Program-made: the position numbers and the translations under genes | In this document: positions 18,812-28,260 of the stretch, in pieces | Layout: every line of letters begins with the position of its first letter | How positions within the stretch are numbered: position 1 is the stretch's first letter | Origin: Proteus vulgaris | GTDB taxonomy: Bacteria; Pseudomonadota; Gammaproteobacteria; Enterobacterales; Enterobacteriaceae | Assembly: GCF_033708015.1 (NCBI RefSeq) | Contig: NZ_CP137920.1 | Location: forward strand, 682,001 to 746,000 | DNA: 64,000 nucleotides | Reading direction: 5' to 3' | Notes under the pieces: generated by a model | Databases searched by the model: none | The model's input: the letters and a program-made list of their open reading frames with translations, nothing else | What the model was told of the DNA's origin: nothing

Positions 18812-19934
18812 TGAATTTCGTGATCCCGAACTTGCGAAAGCCTTACTCGCCCAAATCCGTGAAACTATTTCACAATGGCCTCATCCTATTGAGCGTCCAT
18901 TACAAATTATGGAAGTCTGTGGTGGGCATACACATGCCATTTTTAAATTTGGGCTAGACCGCTTATTACCCGACGAAATTGAATTTGTTCATGGACCGGG
19001 TTGTCCTGTTTGTGTATTACCGATGGGGCGAATTGATGCCTGTTTAGAAATTGCAGCTCGCCCTGACGTGATTTTCTGTACTTTTGGTGATGCCATGAGA
19101 GTACCGGGTCGTCATGGCTCAATGCTTGATGCACGTCGTCGTGGCAATGATATTCGTATTGTCTATTCACCACTTGATTCACTCAAAATTGCACAAGATA
19201 ATCCAGATAAGCAAGTTGTCTTTTTTGGTTTAGGTTTTGAAACGACAATGCCAAGTACGGCAATGACGCTACAACAAGCCAAATTGCGCGGGCTTAAAAA
19301 CTTCTCTCTGTTTTGCCAGCATATTACTATTGTGCCAACTTTACGCTGCTTACTAGAGCAAGATGATGTGCGTATTGACGGGTTTATTGCACCAGGGCAT
19401 GTGAGTATGGTGATTGGTTGTAAGCCATATCAACCACTATGTGATGAATTTGAAAAGCCTTTTGTGGTGACAGGGTTTGAACCATTAGACCTATTACAAG
19501 CTATACTGATGGTCATTAAACAGCTTAAAGCAAAAGCAGAAAATGCAGATTATATTTTAAGTATTGAAAATCAATATAGTCGCATTGTCCCGAATGAAGG
19601 TAATAAGTTGGCTCAAAAAGCACTGAGTGAAGTGTTTATGTTAAAAGAAACCAGTGAATGGCGTGGACTGGGTGAAATCCCAATGTCAGGTATTCAATTA
19701 ACACCCGCTTATTCTGAATTTGATGCTGAATTACGTTTTACTCCCGCACCGCAGAAAGTTGCCGATAATCCACAATCTCGCTGTGGGGATGTATTAACTG
19801 GACGATGCAAACCTTCTGATTGCCCACTCTTTGGTAAAAGCTGTACACCAGAAACGGCATTGGGTGCCTTGATGGTATCATCAGAAGGTGCATGTGCGGC
19901 TTATTATCAGTATCGCCGTGAAGGTAATATATGA
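18798..19934 (+). CDS. hypD: Hydrogenase maturation factor HypD
   Basis: HypD is the [4Fe-4S] scaffold on which the Fe(CN)2CO unit is built. It has 378 aa from ATG 18798 ([10 protein letters not shown]); an ATG three bases earlier is possible. Conserved C41 (CGGHTHAI), C69 and C72 (GPGCPVC) and the C-terminal cysteine group ([21 protein letters not shown]) are all present. The start lies inside hypC and the stop overlaps hypE by 4 bp. Confidence 0.95.
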   Translation: MQYVDEFRDPELAKALLAQIRETISQWPHPIERPLQIMEVCGGHTHAIFKFGLDRLLPDEIEFVHGPGCPVCVLPMGRIDACLEIAARPDVIFCTFGDAMRVPGRHGSMLDARRRGNDIRIVYSPLDSLKIAQDNPDKQVVFFGLGFETTMPSTAMTLQQAKLRGLKNFSLFCQHITIVPTLRCLLEQDDVRIDGFIAPGHVSMVIGCKPYQPLCDEFEKPFVVTGFEPLDLLQAILMVIKQLKAKAENADYILSIENQYSRIVPNEGNKLAQKALSEVFMLKETSEWRGLGEIPMSGIQLTPAYSEFDAELRFTPAPQKVADNPQSRCGDVLTGRCKPSDCPLFGKSCTPETALGALMVSSEGACAAYYQYRREGNI

Positions 19935-20950
19935 AACAACCTGATGAAATCACCTTAGCCCAAGGAAATGGTGGGCAAGGAATGCAACAACTTATCGAAG
20001 GCCTATTTTTAAAAGCGTTCGATAATCCATTATTAAATGAAAAAGAAGATCAAGCGCGGATCACATTAAATGAGTTAACAACGCTTGGTGATCGTCTTGC
20101 ATTTAGTACAGACAGCTATGTCATCGATCCCATTATTTTCCCTGGTGGAAATATTGGTAAATTATCAGTTTGCGGTACGGCTAACGATCTTTCTGTTGGT
20201 GGTGCGGTGCCTCGTTATCTTTCATGTGGTTTTATTCTTGAAGAAGGGCTTGCGTTTGAAACCCTCGAAACCCTTGTCATGGCGATGGCGAAAGCAGCAG
20301 CACAAGCAGGAATACAAATTGTGACAGGGGATACGAAAGTGGTTCCTCGTGGTGCTGCGGATAAGATCTTTATCAATACTGCGGGTATTGGGGTTATTCC
20401 AACAGCAATTAATTGGGCTGCCAGTAATATTAAAGCGGGTGATAAGATCTTAGTGAGCGGTACTATTGGCGATCACGGTGCAACAATCTTGAATCTTCGT
20501 GAAAATTTAGGGTTAGAAGCCGATCTACAAAGTGACTGTGCTGTTCTTGAGCCAATGATTGCGCCTTTACGCCAAATTAAGGGTATTCGTGCATTACGTG
20601 ATGCAACACGAGGCGGAGTGACAGCCATTTTACATGAATTTGCTCAAGCCAGTGGTTGTGGCATGAATGTACATGAAAGTAAATTGCCAATGAAACAATC
20701 TGTTCGTGGCGTTTGTGAATTATTAGGGCTTGAGGCACTGAATTTTGCTAACGAAGGCAAAATTGTTTTAGTGGTATCACCAGAAGCTGAAGCTCAAGTA
20801 CTTGAAGCGTTACATCAACATACTTTAGGTAAAGATGCTTGTACTATTGGTGAAGTTACTGAAGATAATTATATTCGATTAACAGGAATTTTCGGAACTA
20901 GCCGTATTCTTGACTTACCTTATAACGAACCACTACCTCGTATTTGCTAA
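19931..20950 (+). CDS. hypE: Hydrogenase maturation factor HypE
   Basis: The 339-aa ATP-dependent dehydratase converts the C-terminal thiocarboxamide made by HypF into the cyanide ligand. The C-terminal PRIC motif with the modified cysteine C339 is intact. It is a PurM/ThiL-fold protein, with GNGGQG near the N-terminus, the STDSYV loop, and DATRGGVTAILHE. It ends the hyb-hyp cluster. No hypF is in this window, so carbamoyl transfer must be encoded elsewhere. Confidence 0.95.
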   Translation: MKQPDEITLAQGNGGQGMQQLIEGLFLKAFDNPLLNEKEDQARITLNELTTLGDRLAFSTDSYVIDPIIFPGGNIGKLSVCGTANDLSVGGAVPRYLSCGFILEEGLAFETLETLVMAMAKAAAQAGIQIVTGDTKVVPRGAADKIFINTAGIGVIPTAINWAASNIKAGDKILVSGTIGDHGATILNLRENLGLEADLQSDCAVLEPMIAPLRQIKGIRALRDATRGGVTAILHEFAQASGCGMNVHESKLPMKQSVRGVCELLGLEALNFANEGKIVLVVSPEAEAQVLEALHQHTLGKDACTIGEVTEDNYIRLTGIFGTSRILDLPYNEPLPRIC

Positions 20951-20960
20951 TGATTTCTTT

Positions 20961-21000
20961 CCCACTTATAGATTGCATGATCAGACGATTTATAAGTGGG
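20961..21000 (+). terminator. Hairpin after hypE (terminator or processing site)
   Basis: A perfect 10-bp inverted repeat (CCCACTTATA / TATAAGTGGG) with a 20-nt loop begins 10 bp after the hypE stop. There is no T tract, so it may act as an mRNA 3'-end stabiliser or partial terminator before yedE. Confidence 0.45.
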
Positions 21001-21096
21001 GGAAGTTTCCTCGTTGTTACAAAAAATTTGTTATAACGCAAATTTCCTTCATTTATCTGGATACTGACTCTTTGATAAAAAAATTATCGGAGTAAC

Positions 21097-21150
21097 ATGT
21101 TCGCCCAATCCTACTGCGTGGAGAGTGTCTCTCGTAGAGGTAAGCTCTAG
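21097..21150 (+). CDS. 17-aa leader ORF upstream of yedE
   Basis: ATG at 21097 is preceded by CGGAG at 4-nt spacing. It opens a 17-codon frame (MFAQSYCVESVSRRGKL) ending in TAG at 21148-21150. The stop codon is embedded in the ribosome site of yedE (CTCTAGGAAAAAAC-ATG), so translation of the two would be coupled. The second half of the ORF can form short hairpins (GAGAG/CTCTC, AGAG/CTCT) that would be opened by ribosomes. This is the layout of a leader peptide or attenuator. It is too short to be assigned by homology. Confidence 0.45.
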   Translation: MFAQSYCVESVSRRGKL

Positions 21151-21158
21151 GAAAAAAC

Positions 21159-22385
21159 ATGTCTTGGTCAGAATTTAAATCCCAGTACTTGATCCGCTTT
21201 TGGAAGCCTCTTCCAGCCGTTATTGCGGCAGGTATCTTATCAACTTATTATTTTGGTTTAACCGGCACTTTTTGGGCTGTCACGGGTGAGTTTACTCGCT
21301 GGGGTGGCCACGTGATGCAATGGTTTGGCGCTCACCCTGAAGAATGGGGTTACTTTAAAATCATCGGTCTTGAAGGTACGCCATTAACGCGTATTGATGG
21401 TGTGATGATTATCGGAATGTTTGGCGGTTGTATTATGGCTGCTCTTTGGGCCAACAACGTCAAACTTCGTCACCCTCAACATAAAATTCGCATTCTTCAA
21501 GCCGTTCTAGGTGGCATCATCGCTGGTTTTGGTGCTCGTCTAGCAATGGGGTGTAACCTTGCTGCTTTCTTTACCGGTATTCCTCAATTCTCTTTGCATG
21601 CTTGGTTCTTTGCCGTTGCAACGGCGATAGGATCCTATTTTGGTGCTAAATTGTCGTTAATGCCTCTATTCCGCATTCCCGTCAAATTGCAAAAAGTCAG
21701 CCAAGCCTCACCAATTACTCAAGATAAACAACGTGCAAAGCGTCGTTTTAGATTGGGCATGGTTATCTTTTTTGCCATGATTGCGTGGTCTTTAATTATT
21801 CTTTTTGATTCACCAAAGCTGGGTTTTGCCATGCTAGGCGGTATTGGTTTTGGTATTTTAATTGAACGTGCGCAAATCTGTTTTACTTCTGCTTTTCGTG
21901 ATTTATGGATCACAGGCAGAACCCATATGGCAAAAGCGATTATCATCGGTATGGCGGTGAGTGCCATTGGGATCTTCAGTTATGTCCAATTAGGTGCTGC
22001 ACCCAAAATTATGTGGGCGGGTCCGAATGCTGTTATTGGGGGTTTACTTTTCGGTTTCGGTATTGTTCTTGCTGGTGGGTGTGAAACGGGCTGGATGTAT
22101 CGTGCCGTTGAAGGGCAAATTCACTTTTGGTGGGTTGGATTGGGTAATGTAATCGGTTCAACATTACTGGCTTATTATTGGGATGACTTTGCCTCTGTGA
22201 TTGCAACAGATTATGACAAGATTAATTTACTGGATACCTTTGGCCCCGTGGGGGGATTGGGTGTGACGTATCTGATGCTTGGCTTGTCATTTGCATTATT
22301 ACTTTGGTGGGAAAAACACTTTTTCCGTAAAAAAGCACAACAACAAAACGCTATTTCAACACAAGTTAATAAGGAAATCGCATGA
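21159..22385 (+). CDS. yedE: YeeE/YedE-family membrane transporter for sulfur/selenium compounds
   Basis: This 408-aa inner-membrane protein has roughly ten helices and is close to E. coli YedE (401 aa) in sequence as I remember it. Signature segments with conserved cysteines are present: MGCNLAAFFTGIPQFS, ERAQICFTSAFRD and GGCETGWMYRAVEGQ. The family includes the thiosulfate importer TsuA, and YedE is often linked to selenium metabolism; the actual substrate here is not known. It overlaps yedF by 4 bp and follows a short leader ORF. Confidence 0.9.
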   Translation: MSWSEFKSQYLIRFWKPLPAVIAAGILSTYYFGLTGTFWAVTGEFTRWGGHVMQWFGAHPEEWGYFKIIGLEGTPLTRIDGVMIIGMFGGCIMAALWANNVKLRHPQHKIRILQAVLGGIIAGFGARLAMGCNLAAFFTGIPQFSLHAWFFAVATAIGSYFGAKLSLMPLFRIPVKLQKVSQASPITQDKQRAKRRFRLGMVIFFAMIAWSLIILFDSPKLGFAMLGGIGFGILIERAQICFTSAFRDLWITGRTHMAKAIIIGMAVSAIGIFSYVQLGAAPKIMWAGPNAVIGGLLFGFGIVLAGGCETGWMYRAVEGQIHFWWVGLGNVIGSTLLAYYWDDFASVIATDYDKINLLDTFGPVGGLGVTYLMLGLSFALLLWWEKHFFRKKAQQQNAISTQVNKEIA

Positions 22386-22624
22386 GTCAGAAAGACACCA
22401 TTGTTCCTGATTATCGTCTAGATATGGTCGGTGAGCCTTGTCCTTACCCTGCAGTAGCAACGCTTGAAGCGATGCCATCACTGAAAAAAGGCGAGATATT
22501 AGAAGTAGTGAGTGATTGCCCTCAATCAATCAACAATATCCCACTTGATGCAAAAAACTACGGTTATACCGTGTTGGATATTCAACAAGATGGTCCAACT
22601 ATCCGTTATTTAATTCAAAAATAA
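22382..22624 (+). CDS. yedF: TusA/SirA-family sulfurtransferase YedF
   Basis: The 80-aa TusA-fold protein carries the single active cysteine C20 in the CPYPA motif, which carries persulfide (or selenide) sulfur. It overlaps yedE by 4 bp, so transporter and carrier are co-translated. The pairing suggests sulfur or selenium imported by YedE is handed to YedF. Confidence 0.9.
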   Translation: MSQKDTIVPDYRLDMVGEPCPYPAVATLEAMPSLKKGEILEVVSDCPQSINNIPLDAKNYGYTVLDIQQDGPTIRYLIQK

Positions 22625-22645
22625 ATTTTATTTTTATTAGATAAA

Positions 22646-22681
22646 AAAACAGCCTATACATCGTGAATGATAGGCTGTTTT
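22646..22681. terminator. Bidirectional terminator between yedF and rdgC
   Basis: A 12-bp stem (AAAACAGCCTAT / ATAGGCTGTTTT) with a 12-nt loop separates two convergent genes, with A/T runs on both sides. Confidence 0.85.
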
Positions 22682-22696
22682 CTTAAGAAGATATTA

Positions 22697-23605
22697 TTAT
22701 TCGGCTTCGCCACCTAACACTTCAATGACTCGTTCAATTAAAGCGCTTAATTCACCCGTCATTAAAACGAAATCGGCATCAAAACGTTGGGCAAAATCGG
22801 CTTTATCAATATCATCATTTTGCTCACGTAAGGTTTCACTAAATTTAATGCGTTTGATAGAACCATCATCACAAAGCATAAACTGAAGGCGATCTTCCCA
22901 ATCCACAGAAAGTTTGGTGACAAACTTACCTGCTTCAATATGTGTCGCAATTTCGTCAGAAACTAATTCTTGCTTCTTACAACGAATAACGCCACCTTCA
23001 TCGAGTACCGCTTTTAGCTCTGCCTCATCCATCAACGTGAAACCTGCTGGAAGTTCTCCAGAGCGCACCCATTCTGTCATTTTTAATTCAACAGATTCAT
23101 TAAAATTCAGTGGAACGACGGGTAATGAACCTAAGGTTTTACGTAACAATGCTAAATTGTCTTCGGCACGTTTGGCACTGCCTGAATCAACAATAACGAG
23201 TTGTTTTTCTAAATCTAACCAAATAAATGTTTGTGAAAATTTACTAAATGCACGAGGAAGCAGAGTATGAACAACTTCATCTTTTAAGGTCGCTTTTTCT
23301 GTTTTTTTCAGTTTACGACCTTGCTCACCTTCAAGTTTTTCAACTTTATCTTGTAAGGCATGTTTGATCACGGTAGCAGGTAGAATTTTGTCTTCTTTCC
23401 GTGCACAGATTATCACTTGTTTGCCTGCAACATGAATAAGTGCTTCACCACGATCCCCCATGGGTGAAACCCAACCTGTTTTGGTCATATCTTGGCTACT
23501 GCAAGGTGTGAATGCCAATGAAGCAAGCTGTTGTTCTAACTCATCCATTGACAGTGCTATCTCTTTATTTAAGCGATAGACCAAAATATTTTTAAACCAC
23601 AGCAT
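22697..23605 (-). CDS. rdgC: Recombination-associated protein RdgC
   Basis: RdgC is a ring-shaped, non-specific DNA-binding protein that limits RecA filament activity and is needed in recombination-deficient backgrounds. The 302-aa product is family-sized (E. coli 303). It starts [12 protein letters not shown] and carries the typical motifs [15 protein letters not shown] and [12 protein letters not shown]. It is a single gene, convergent with yedF. Confidence 0.95.
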   Translation of the reverse strand: MLWFKNILVYRLNKEIALSMDELEQQLASLAFTPCSSQDMTKTGWVSPMGDRGEALIHVAGKQVIICARKEDKILPATVIKHALQDKVEKLEGEQGRKLKKTEKATLKDEVVHTLLPRAFSKFSQTFIWLDLEKQLVIVDSGSAKRAEDNLALLRKTLGSLPVVPLNFNESVELKMTEWVRSGELPAGFTLMDEAELKAVLDEGGVIRCKKQELVSDEIATHIEAGKFVTKLSVDWEDRLQFMLCDDGSIKRIKFSETLREQNDDIDKADFAQRFDADFVLMTGELSALIERVIEVLGGEAE

Positions 23606-23840
23606 CTGACATTCCCCTTAATCATTATTTACCGCATTATGATACTGAATGTTGAGGGTATCTAAAAGGTAATATCCCCATAAAAGAAAATCTGTACAGT
23701 GTGATTTAATAAAAAGCCTAAAAAAGCTGAAACGAATAATTAGCAAATCTACTCGGTGATAATGAGTGTTATTCTTATTTAGGTTGAATTGATTAAGAAT
23801 GTTAATTATGAAATAACATGATTTTTAGCATAAACCATTA

Positions 23841-23856
23841 TGTGATAATAATCACA
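23841..23856. promoter_or_regulatory. CRP site 1
   Basis: TGTGATAATAATCACA has both TGTGA/TCACA half-sites perfect at 6-bp spacing. Confidence 0.75.
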
Positions 23857-23955
23857 AAATTTTATTTTTATACTCTTTTTTATTTACAAACTGAAATCAC
23901 TTTCAGATTTATCCTCGCATTAATTTACAAAACAAAAACGTTCTTGACGCTCTCA

Positions 23956-23971
23956 TGTGATAGTTATCACA
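23956..23971. promoter_or_regulatory. CRP site 2
   Basis: TGTGATAGTTATCACA has both CRP half-sites perfect. It is centred 115 bp (about 11 helical turns) from site 1. Confidence 0.75.
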
Positions 23972-24012
23972 AAATAAGGAAAATGTAAGAAGGTATTTTT
24001 CATAATTAATGG

Positions 24013-24028
24013 AGTGATTGAGATCACA
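24013..24028. promoter_or_regulatory. CRP site 3
   Basis: AGTGATTGAGATCACA has one perfect half-site and one with a single mismatch. It is centred 57 bp after site 2. Confidence 0.6.
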
Positions 24029-24524
24029 AATATTGATCTTTTTTTTTCAAATATCGCTAAAAGAGCACGATTAGGCTTTTTATATTAACTATGGTAATAG
24101 TTTAGATTTAATAATGTTTCATTGAGTTTTATTGTCATTTGTTCCTATTGATTAGATATTGTGATTGGTTGGTATTCTTATGCTTCTCTTTTTAATATTT
24201 ACAGATAAATATTCTCTTTATGATGGCGTGCTACTCGTTATCACTAGTTAAATTGTATTTAAACTCAATTTTATTTTTATTTAAATAAGAAATAAATATA
24301 AAGATAAAAAATTATTAATTAGGAGTAATAAGATTTAAATCTTTAGTGTTATTTATTTAGTGGTTAAAATTAATACTTCCTTTTAAATATATTAAATAGG
24401 GAGATAAATTTTTTATCAGCAAAAAAAAGAGTTTTATAACGGAATGAAATATAAAAGAAAAATCAAAAAGTGCTATTTTTAAAAAGTTGATTAAGTTCAA
24501 AAAACACGTATCTTTACCTTTAAT

Positions 24525-24540
24525 TGTGATGCCTATCACT
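24525..24540 (+). promoter_or_regulatory. CRP site 4 (porin-proximal)
   Basis: TGTGATGCCTATCACT has a perfect left half-site and a 4/5 right half-site. It is about 400 bp before the porin start. Confidence 0.6.
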
Positions 24541-24576
24541 TGGGTATGTAACCATGAAAATGCACATTGGTGTAAT

Positions 24577-24592
24577 TGTGGGCTACATCACG
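24577..24592 (+). promoter_or_regulatory. CRP site 5 (weak, porin-proximal)
   Basis: TGTGGGCTACATCACG matches 4/5 in each half-site. It is centred 52 bp (five helical turns) from site 4, on the same DNA face, suggesting a tandem CRP-activated porin promoter with a long leader. Confidence 0.45.
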
Positions 24593-24937
24593 AAAGTAGG
24601 GCTTTTTTTTGAGTAACATGCCATCGAAAACTCAATAACCTATTTCTTTTCCTGACAGAAATAAAAGCAATGCCCTTATTTAAATATAATGAGGACATTA
24701 TTTTTGTGTCTTATTGGTGAAAATCTCTGTGTCAAGGAAACGAAAGCCTATAAGAGAAAATAAGTAGAGTAATAATAGTCGTTATAAAAATGATCAGTTG
24801 TAAAAGCGATTTTCTTGTTTGAGATCCGTGGCGGCGGCTCTTTGAACTGAATTTAGGGTTAATGATAGACGGCGGTATTATTTTTAACCTTAAAAAGGAA
24901 ATCATAAAACTATAGAAAATAGATGGGTATTTTAATC

Positions 24938-26131
24938 ATGAAAAGCTTGAAGCCTCTAGCAGCACTGGTGGGTTTGTTGGTTCTTTCTGGATCGGCAAAC
25001 GCAGTAAACGTGTATAACGATAAGGGTACACGTTTTGATGTAAATGGTCAGTTCCGTTTAAAAACGCAAGTGACCAGCCAAAATCATGAAATGAAAATGA
25101 ATGATGATGGTAGCCGTATCGGTTTCTTCGGTTCACACGAACTGACTAACGATATCAAAGTATTTGGTAAATTAGAGTGGGGTTCAGACACGCAAAAAAC
25201 GAACAGTGACAACCCTAAATCAAACTTTGAAATGTACAACCGTGTAGGCTATGTTGGCTTCTCTCATCGTGATTATGGTCAAATCCAGTTTGGTCGTACT
25301 TATATTCCAATTGACTGGGTAAAAAAATCAAGCTACGGCTATGGTAACACGGGTGTATTCTACTTTAGCGATGTATTAGGTCGTTCTGTGGGCTATTCTG
25401 GTGGTGAAACGAGCGTTAATGGTAAATATGTAAACTATAATGGTGTTGGTAAAAACAACTTTATGACGCGTTTACCACAAACTATCTTTATTGAAACTAA
25501 CCGTTACGAAGGCTTTAAATTAGCGGGTACCGTAACAGGCAAAACAGGTGAAGATGGTCGCCGAGTTGCAGGTGATATCACTCGCGCTTATTCATTAGTC
25601 GGTTTTTATAAATCAACTTTCGGTTTAGAGTTTGACGCAGGTTACTCAGCAGCCAAAGGTGAAGCAAACAATTCAGGGCCAAATAAAGATAAAGCGCCTG
25701 AAAATAGTATTTTAGCATTTGGTGCGGAATACTTCTTCCCAGGTCGTGAGTTCTCTATCGGTTTAGACTATGGTCAATCTCGTGGTAAAAACCCAGGATT
25801 AGCATTGTATTCAAACCAAGCGCCACGTGGCTGGAACTCTGTTAAAGGCGACTGGAAAGCAGACTTATATGGTGTTGGTGTGAAATGGCACTGGGATCGT
25901 ATTGAAAGTGGTATGTATGCGGGTTACTACCTGCGTGATGGCGATGCCAACACATTCAACTACAAAAAAGAAACCTATACTGTGGGTGTAGATAAACGTT
26001 TTGCGGTATCTAAATACAACAACTTACGTTTATTCGCTGAAATGGCATACGATGATGCACGTAGCGAAAACCCGAAATATGAAGATAAAAAACAATATAT
26101 CTTCGAAACTGGTATGCGTCTGTACTTCTAG
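24938..26131 (+). CDS. Gram-negative porin (OmpC/OmpF superfamily)
   Basis: The start at 24938 gives a normal signal peptide (MKSLKPLAALVGLL...SANA); the ATG at 24923 would add five residues. The mature protein of about 375 aa has the 16-strand general porin pattern: VYNDKGTRFDVNGQFRLK at the N-terminus, GFFGSHELTNDIKVFGKLEW, YGQIQFGRTYIP, and a terminal strand ending in the BAM signal phenylalanine (TGMRLYF). It is only distantly like the classical OmpC/F of E. coli, so substrate preference is open. Its position upstream of cpdB, an RNase and a nucleotidase, behind CRP-like sites, suggests it admits nucleotides or oligonucleotides; this is inference. Confidence 0.9.
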   Translation: MKSLKPLAALVGLLVLSGSANAVNVYNDKGTRFDVNGQFRLKTQVTSQNHEMKMNDDGSRIGFFGSHELTNDIKVFGKLEWGSDTQKTNSDNPKSNFEMYNRVGYVGFSHRDYGQIQFGRTYIPIDWVKKSSYGYGNTGVFYFSDVLGRSVGYSGGETSVNGKYVNYNGVGKNNFMTRLPQTIFIETNRYEGFKLAGTVTGKTGEDGRRVAGDITRAYSLVGFYKSTFGLEFDAGYSAAKGEANNSGPNKDKAPENSILAFGAEYFFPGREFSIGLDYGQSRGKNPGLALYSNQAPRGWNSVKGDWKADLYGVGVKWHWDRIESGMYAGYYLRDGDANTFNYKKETYTVGVDKRFAVSKYNNLRLFAEMAYDDARSENPKYEDKKQYIFETGMRLYF

Positions 26132-26170
26132 TCCGAGTAAAGGCACTACCGTTTGACAGAAGTAACCAAA

Positions 26171-26190
26171 GGAGAGCCATTTTGCTCTCC
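26171..26190 (+). terminator. Hairpin between porin and cpdB (possible partial terminator)
   Basis: GGAGAGC / GCTCTCC (7 bp) with a 6-nt loop lies 39 bp past the porin stop, without a T tract. It may attenuate read-through into cpdB or protect the porin mRNA 3' end. Confidence 0.5.
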
Positions 26191-26217
26191 TGTTAACCAA
26201 TATATAAGGGGTGTGTA

Positions 26218-28173
26218 ATGGTTAAGAATGTGTTGAAAATTTCAACATTAGCAATGTTTGTCGCATTCAACGTGAATGCTGCGACAGTCGATCTTCGTAT
26301 TATGGAGACGTCTGATGTTCACAGTAACTTAATCGACTTTGACTACTTCAAAGACAAACCAACAGAACAGTTTGGTTATGTTCGTACTGCTAACTTAATT
26401 AAAGCAGCGAAAGCAGAAGCAACCAATGCGATTTTAGTTGATAACGGCGACTTGATCCAAGGCAGCCCGCTGGCTGACTATCAAGCAGCTAAAGGCTTAG
26501 AAAAAGGCGAATCTCATCCAGCTCATCAGCTGATGAACACCATGGGCTACACAGTCGGTAACTTTGGTAACCATGAATTTAACTATGGTTTAGATTACCT
26601 GAAAAAAGCCATTGCTGGTGCTAAATTCCCTTACATCAACGCCAACGTGATGGATGCGAAAACAGGCAAAAACTATTTCACACCTTATATCATCGTTGAT
26701 ACACCAGTAAAAGATCGTGATGGTAAAGAACACACTATCAAGATTGGTTATATCGGCTTCGTTCCACCACAGATCTTAATCTGGGATAAAGCCAATCTGG
26801 ATGGTAAGGTCGTTGTAAACGATATTACAGAAACAGCAAAAAAATTCGTTCCTCAAATGAAAAAAGAGGGTGCTGACCTGATTGTGGCTATTCCTCACTC
26901 TGGTTTCGCGTCTGAGCCGTATAAAGCAATGGCTGAAAACTCTGTTTATTATTTAAGCGAAGTTGAAGGCATCAATGCAATCATGTTTGGTCATGCTCAT
27001 GGCGTATTCCCAAGCAAAGAATTTGAAGGCATTAAAGGTGTTGATGTTGCTAAAGGGACTGTAAACGGCGTTCCTGCAGTTATGCCTGGTCAATGGGGTG
27101 ATCACTTAGGTGTCGTTGATATGGTTATCAATAACGACAGCGGTAAATGGGTGATGACGGAAGCGACAGGTGAAGCGCGTCCTATCTTTGATAAAGCAAA
27201 CAAAAAAGCATTAGTTGAACGTGATGCTGAATTAGCGCAAATCATCGAAAAAGCACACCAAGGTACTCGTGATTTCGTGGGTAAACATATTGGTAAAGCA
27301 TCCGCTAATATGTATAGCTATCTTGCCTTAGTACAAAGTGATCCAACTGTACAAATCGTTAATGATGCGCAAGTTGATTACACCAAACACTTTATTCAAG
27401 GTGATCCAAACTTAGACGGTTTACCTGTATTAGGTGCAGCTGCGCCATTTAAAGCAGGTGGCCGTAAAAACGCACCAGCCGACTTCGTCGAAGTTGAAAA
27501 AGGTGACTTAACATTCCGTAATGCAGCTGACTTATATCTGTATCCAAACACATTAGTGGTTGTTAAAGCGACCGGTGCGGATGTTGTTGAGTGGTTAGAA
27601 TGTTCAGCAGGTATGTGGAACCAAGTTGACCCTAACTCAACTAAACCACAAGAACTGATCAACTGGGATGGTTTCCGTACTTATAACTTCGATACTATCA
27701 GCGGTGTGAACTATAAAGTTGACCTAACTCAACCTGCTAAATATGACGTTGATTGCCAAGTGATTAATAAAGATGCGAATCGTATTAAAGAAGTTACTTA
27801 CGAAGGCAAACCCATCGATCCTAAAGCAACATTCCTGATCGCAACAAATAACTACCGTGGATACGGCGGTAAGTTTGCAGGTACTGGTGAAGCCAATATT
27901 GCGTTTGCATCTCCAGATGAAAACCGTGCAATCTTAGCTTCTTACATTGCTAAACAAACAAAAGAAAAAGGCGAAGTTGCAACTAAAGCCGCTAACAACT
28001 GGTCATTCTTACCTATTAAGACTGACAAAGCGTTAGATGTCCGTTTTGAAACTTCTCCAAGTGAAAAAGCGGCTGCATTTATTAAAGATTTTGCTCAATA
28101 TCCAATGACCTTTGTGGAAAATGATGAGATCGGTTTTGCAATTTACAAAATTGATTTAACTGAGAAGAAATAA
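26218..28173 (+). CDS. cpdB: Periplasmic 2',3'-cyclic-nucleotide 2'-phosphodiesterase / 3'-nucleotidase
   Basis: The 651-aa precursor has a signal peptide ([17 protein letters not shown]...NVNA) and matches CpdB size (E. coli 647). The metallophosphoesterase domain (about 22-350) shows [27 protein letters not shown] and GHAHG. The C-terminal 5'-nucleotidase domain (about 380-600) binds the base. The enzyme converts 2',3'-cyclic NMPs, the products of RNase I/T2-type cleavage, to 3'-NMPs and then nucleosides plus phosphate. The RNase gene lies immediately downstream, so enzyme and substrate source are neighbours. Confidence 0.95.
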   Translation: MVKNVLKISTLAMFVAFNVNAATVDLRIMETSDVHSNLIDFDYFKDKPTEQFGYVRTANLIKAAKAEATNAILVDNGDLIQGSPLADYQAAKGLEKGESHPAHQLMNTMGYTVGNFGNHEFNYGLDYLKKAIAGAKFPYINANVMDAKTGKNYFTPYIIVDTPVKDRDGKEHTIKIGYIGFVPPQILIWDKANLDGKVVVNDITETAKKFVPQMKKEGADLIVAIPHSGFASEPYKAMAENSVYYLSEVEGINAIMFGHAHGVFPSKEFEGIKGVDVAKGTVNGVPAVMPGQWGDHLGVVDMVINNDSGKWVMTEATGEARPIFDKANKKALVERDAELAQIIEKAHQGTRDFVGKHIGKASANMYSYLALVQSDPTVQIVNDAQVDYTKHFIQGDPNLDGLPVLGAAAPFKAGGRKNAPADFVEVEKGDLTFRNAADLYLYPNTLVVVKATGADVVEWLECSAGMWNQVDPNSTKPQELINWDGFRTYNFDTISGVNYKVDLTQPAKYDVDCQVINKDANRIKEVTYEGKPIDPKATFLIATNNYRGYGGKFAGTGEANIAFASPDENRAILASYIAKQTKEKGEVATKAANNWSFLPIKTDKALDVRFETSPSEKAAAFIKDFAQYPMTFVENDEIGFAIYKIDLTEKK

Positions 28174-28180
28174 GTGATTA

Positions 28181-28206
28181 AACCTGCCCATTCAGGGCAG
28201 GTTTTT
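28181..28206 (+). terminator. Terminator after cpdB
   Basis: AACCTGCCC / GGGCAGGTT (9-bp GC-rich stem, 5-nt loop) is followed by a T run, 8 bp past the cpdB stop. Confidence 0.85.
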
Positions 28207-28260
28207 CTTACCTTTTTTTGAACCAAGAGAGTAAAATTTATTGCTCTTTAAGGGGATTTT

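Larger units (their letters stand above)
23606..24937. other. Long AT-rich regulatory interval between rdgC and the porin gene
   Basis: About 1.3 kb with no believable protein gene. It contains five CRP-like sites (three at 23841-24028, two at 24525-24592), listed separately. The 60-codon minus-strand frame at 24357-24539 is low-complexity A/T sequence and was rejected. The stretch 24030-24520 could hide an RNA, but no clean promoter-terminator pair was seen. Confidence 0.6.

Noticed and set aside
24357..24539. 60-codon minus-strand frame upstream of the porin
   Set aside because: Low-complexity Ile/Phe/Leu/Lys sequence typical of AT-rich non-coding DNA; no ribosome site.
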